Assembly: GCA_963821815.1 (NCBI GenBank)
Contig: CAWGFG010000002.1
Span: 186,001 to 250,000, forward strand
Source: JASGTU01 sp963821815
Lineage (GTDB): Bacteria; Chloroflexota; Anaerolineae; Caldilineales; Caldilineaceae
Reading direction: 5' to 3'
Length of the DNA stretch: 64,000 nt
Below, piece after piece: positions 63,688 through 64,000 of this stretch (its first letter is position 1; each line of letters opens with the position of its first letter). The notes under the pieces are model-generated. The model was not told the origin of the DNA. It saw nothing but the letters and a program-made list of their open reading frames with translations, and did not search any database. The translations under genes and the position numbers were made by a program.

Positions 63688-64000
63688 AGTAAGCCTTCAG
63701 TATCTGACGAGTCTAACTTGCCGGAACGATGAGCTGCAAGGAGCAATATGCAGCCATTACCAGCGTCACTGTTGTTCGGTGCAAATGCCCACAACGAACC
63801 AGGGTTCCAGAGCGACTAGGCTTCGATTAGGTTGGGACCAAGTGAGTAAAATCGAATTGCCAAGTTCGTGGTAGCATCTGATGTATATAGCATACGGTCT
63901 TCTTGGAATAGTTCGACCGGCAGATGTACCAATGGTGCAGGGCTTTTGTCGTATGCCACCCTGCTGATGCAGACTGCCTACCGGAGATGAATATCAGTGG

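Larger units (their letters stand above)
63196..64000. other. Right-end stretch, mostly non-coding
   Basis: About 800 bases. It contains a hairpin (63280-63303) and one small possible gene (63505-63687, minus). Other short frames show no domain or ribosome site. Confidence 0.45.

Noticed and set aside
1..64000. tRNA, rRNA, CRISPR arrays, insertion sequences, prophage
   Set aside because: Reading both strands by eye, I saw no cloverleaf, no regularly spaced repeats, no transposase or integrase, and no phage structural genes.

Overview
The window looks like a chromosomal segment of a free-living, probably aerobic or facultative bacterium of the phylum Chloroflexota (a Caldilineae/Anaerolineae-like lineage is my best guess). 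This is inferred from moderate-to-high GC, substrate-binding lipoproteins with Ala/Glu/Pro-rich linkers, many catabolic ABC modules, a CofE-type F420 ligase, a CrtI-type carotenoid pathway under a B12-dependent photoreceptor, and CHAD and HD-GYP proteins. There is no rRNA, tRNA, CRISPR array, transposase or phage gene that I can recognise. Gene density is ordinary, with about 55 genes in mostly short operons.

Layout. 1-757 (-): the start of an Asp-box/BNR beta-propeller protein that runs off the left edge. 926-5622 (-): an aldolase-hyuA-hyuB operon. 5817-13011 (+): a near-consensus promoter, a BMP-family binding lipoprotein, a terminator/attenuator, two permeases, a double ATPase and a large unknown protein; together a nucleoside-type ABC importer. 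13148-18070 (+): histone-deacetylase-like deacetylase, TPR protein, ndk and acs. 18302-20470 (-): a YqeB/EF2563-like molybdenum-hydroxylase accessory gene, cofE and rsfS. 20773-23670: medium-chain dehydrogenase, cupin phosphoglucose isomerase and a uroporphyrinogen-decarboxylase-like protein.

24130-32141 is the most striking region: a light-response locus. On the minus strand lie crtI, a CarH/LitR-type B12 photoreceptor and a lycopene cyclase. On the plus strand lie crtB, a TIGR01777 epimerase, an SRPBCC protein and a photolyase, the last three joined by four-base ATGA overlaps. The two operons diverge from one 12-bp perfect inverted repeat, and each arm of it holds the TTGACA -35 hexamer of one of two good, oppositely facing promoters. 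The obvious model is that the CarH-like protein binds this repeat in the dark and shuts both operons together; light destroys its cobalamin-dependent binding and releases carotenoid synthesis and DNA photorepair. The regulator departs from studied CarH proteins in having about 130 extra C-terminal residues and a Tyr where Thermus CarH has the light-state His.

32164-41323: an Opp/Dpp-type importer (SBP, two permeases, two ATPases) flanked by an HpcH/HpaI aldolase and, divergently, a DapA-superfamily aldolase, suggesting uptake and cleavage of a sugar acid or glycoside-derived compound. 41660-44202: a CHAD-domain protein followed by an orphan ParA ATPase, a possible polyphosphate-granule positioning pair. 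44224-46068 (-): a tandem SRPBCC membrane protein and a flavodoxin. 47007-57580: a polyol/ketose catabolic region (Asp/Glu-racemase-like protein, TIM-barrel isomerase, aldo/keto reductase, then a seven-gene minus-strand operon with two FGGY kinases, a G1P-dehydrogenase-like enzyme, SDR, DhaK, DhaL and RpiB) whose enzyme set fits tetritol or similar polyol breakdown but matches no pathway I know exactly. 58017-63195 (+): a hybrid histidine kinase and a 930-residue cyclic-di-GMP protein that joins two membrane modules with GGDEF and HD-GYP domains.
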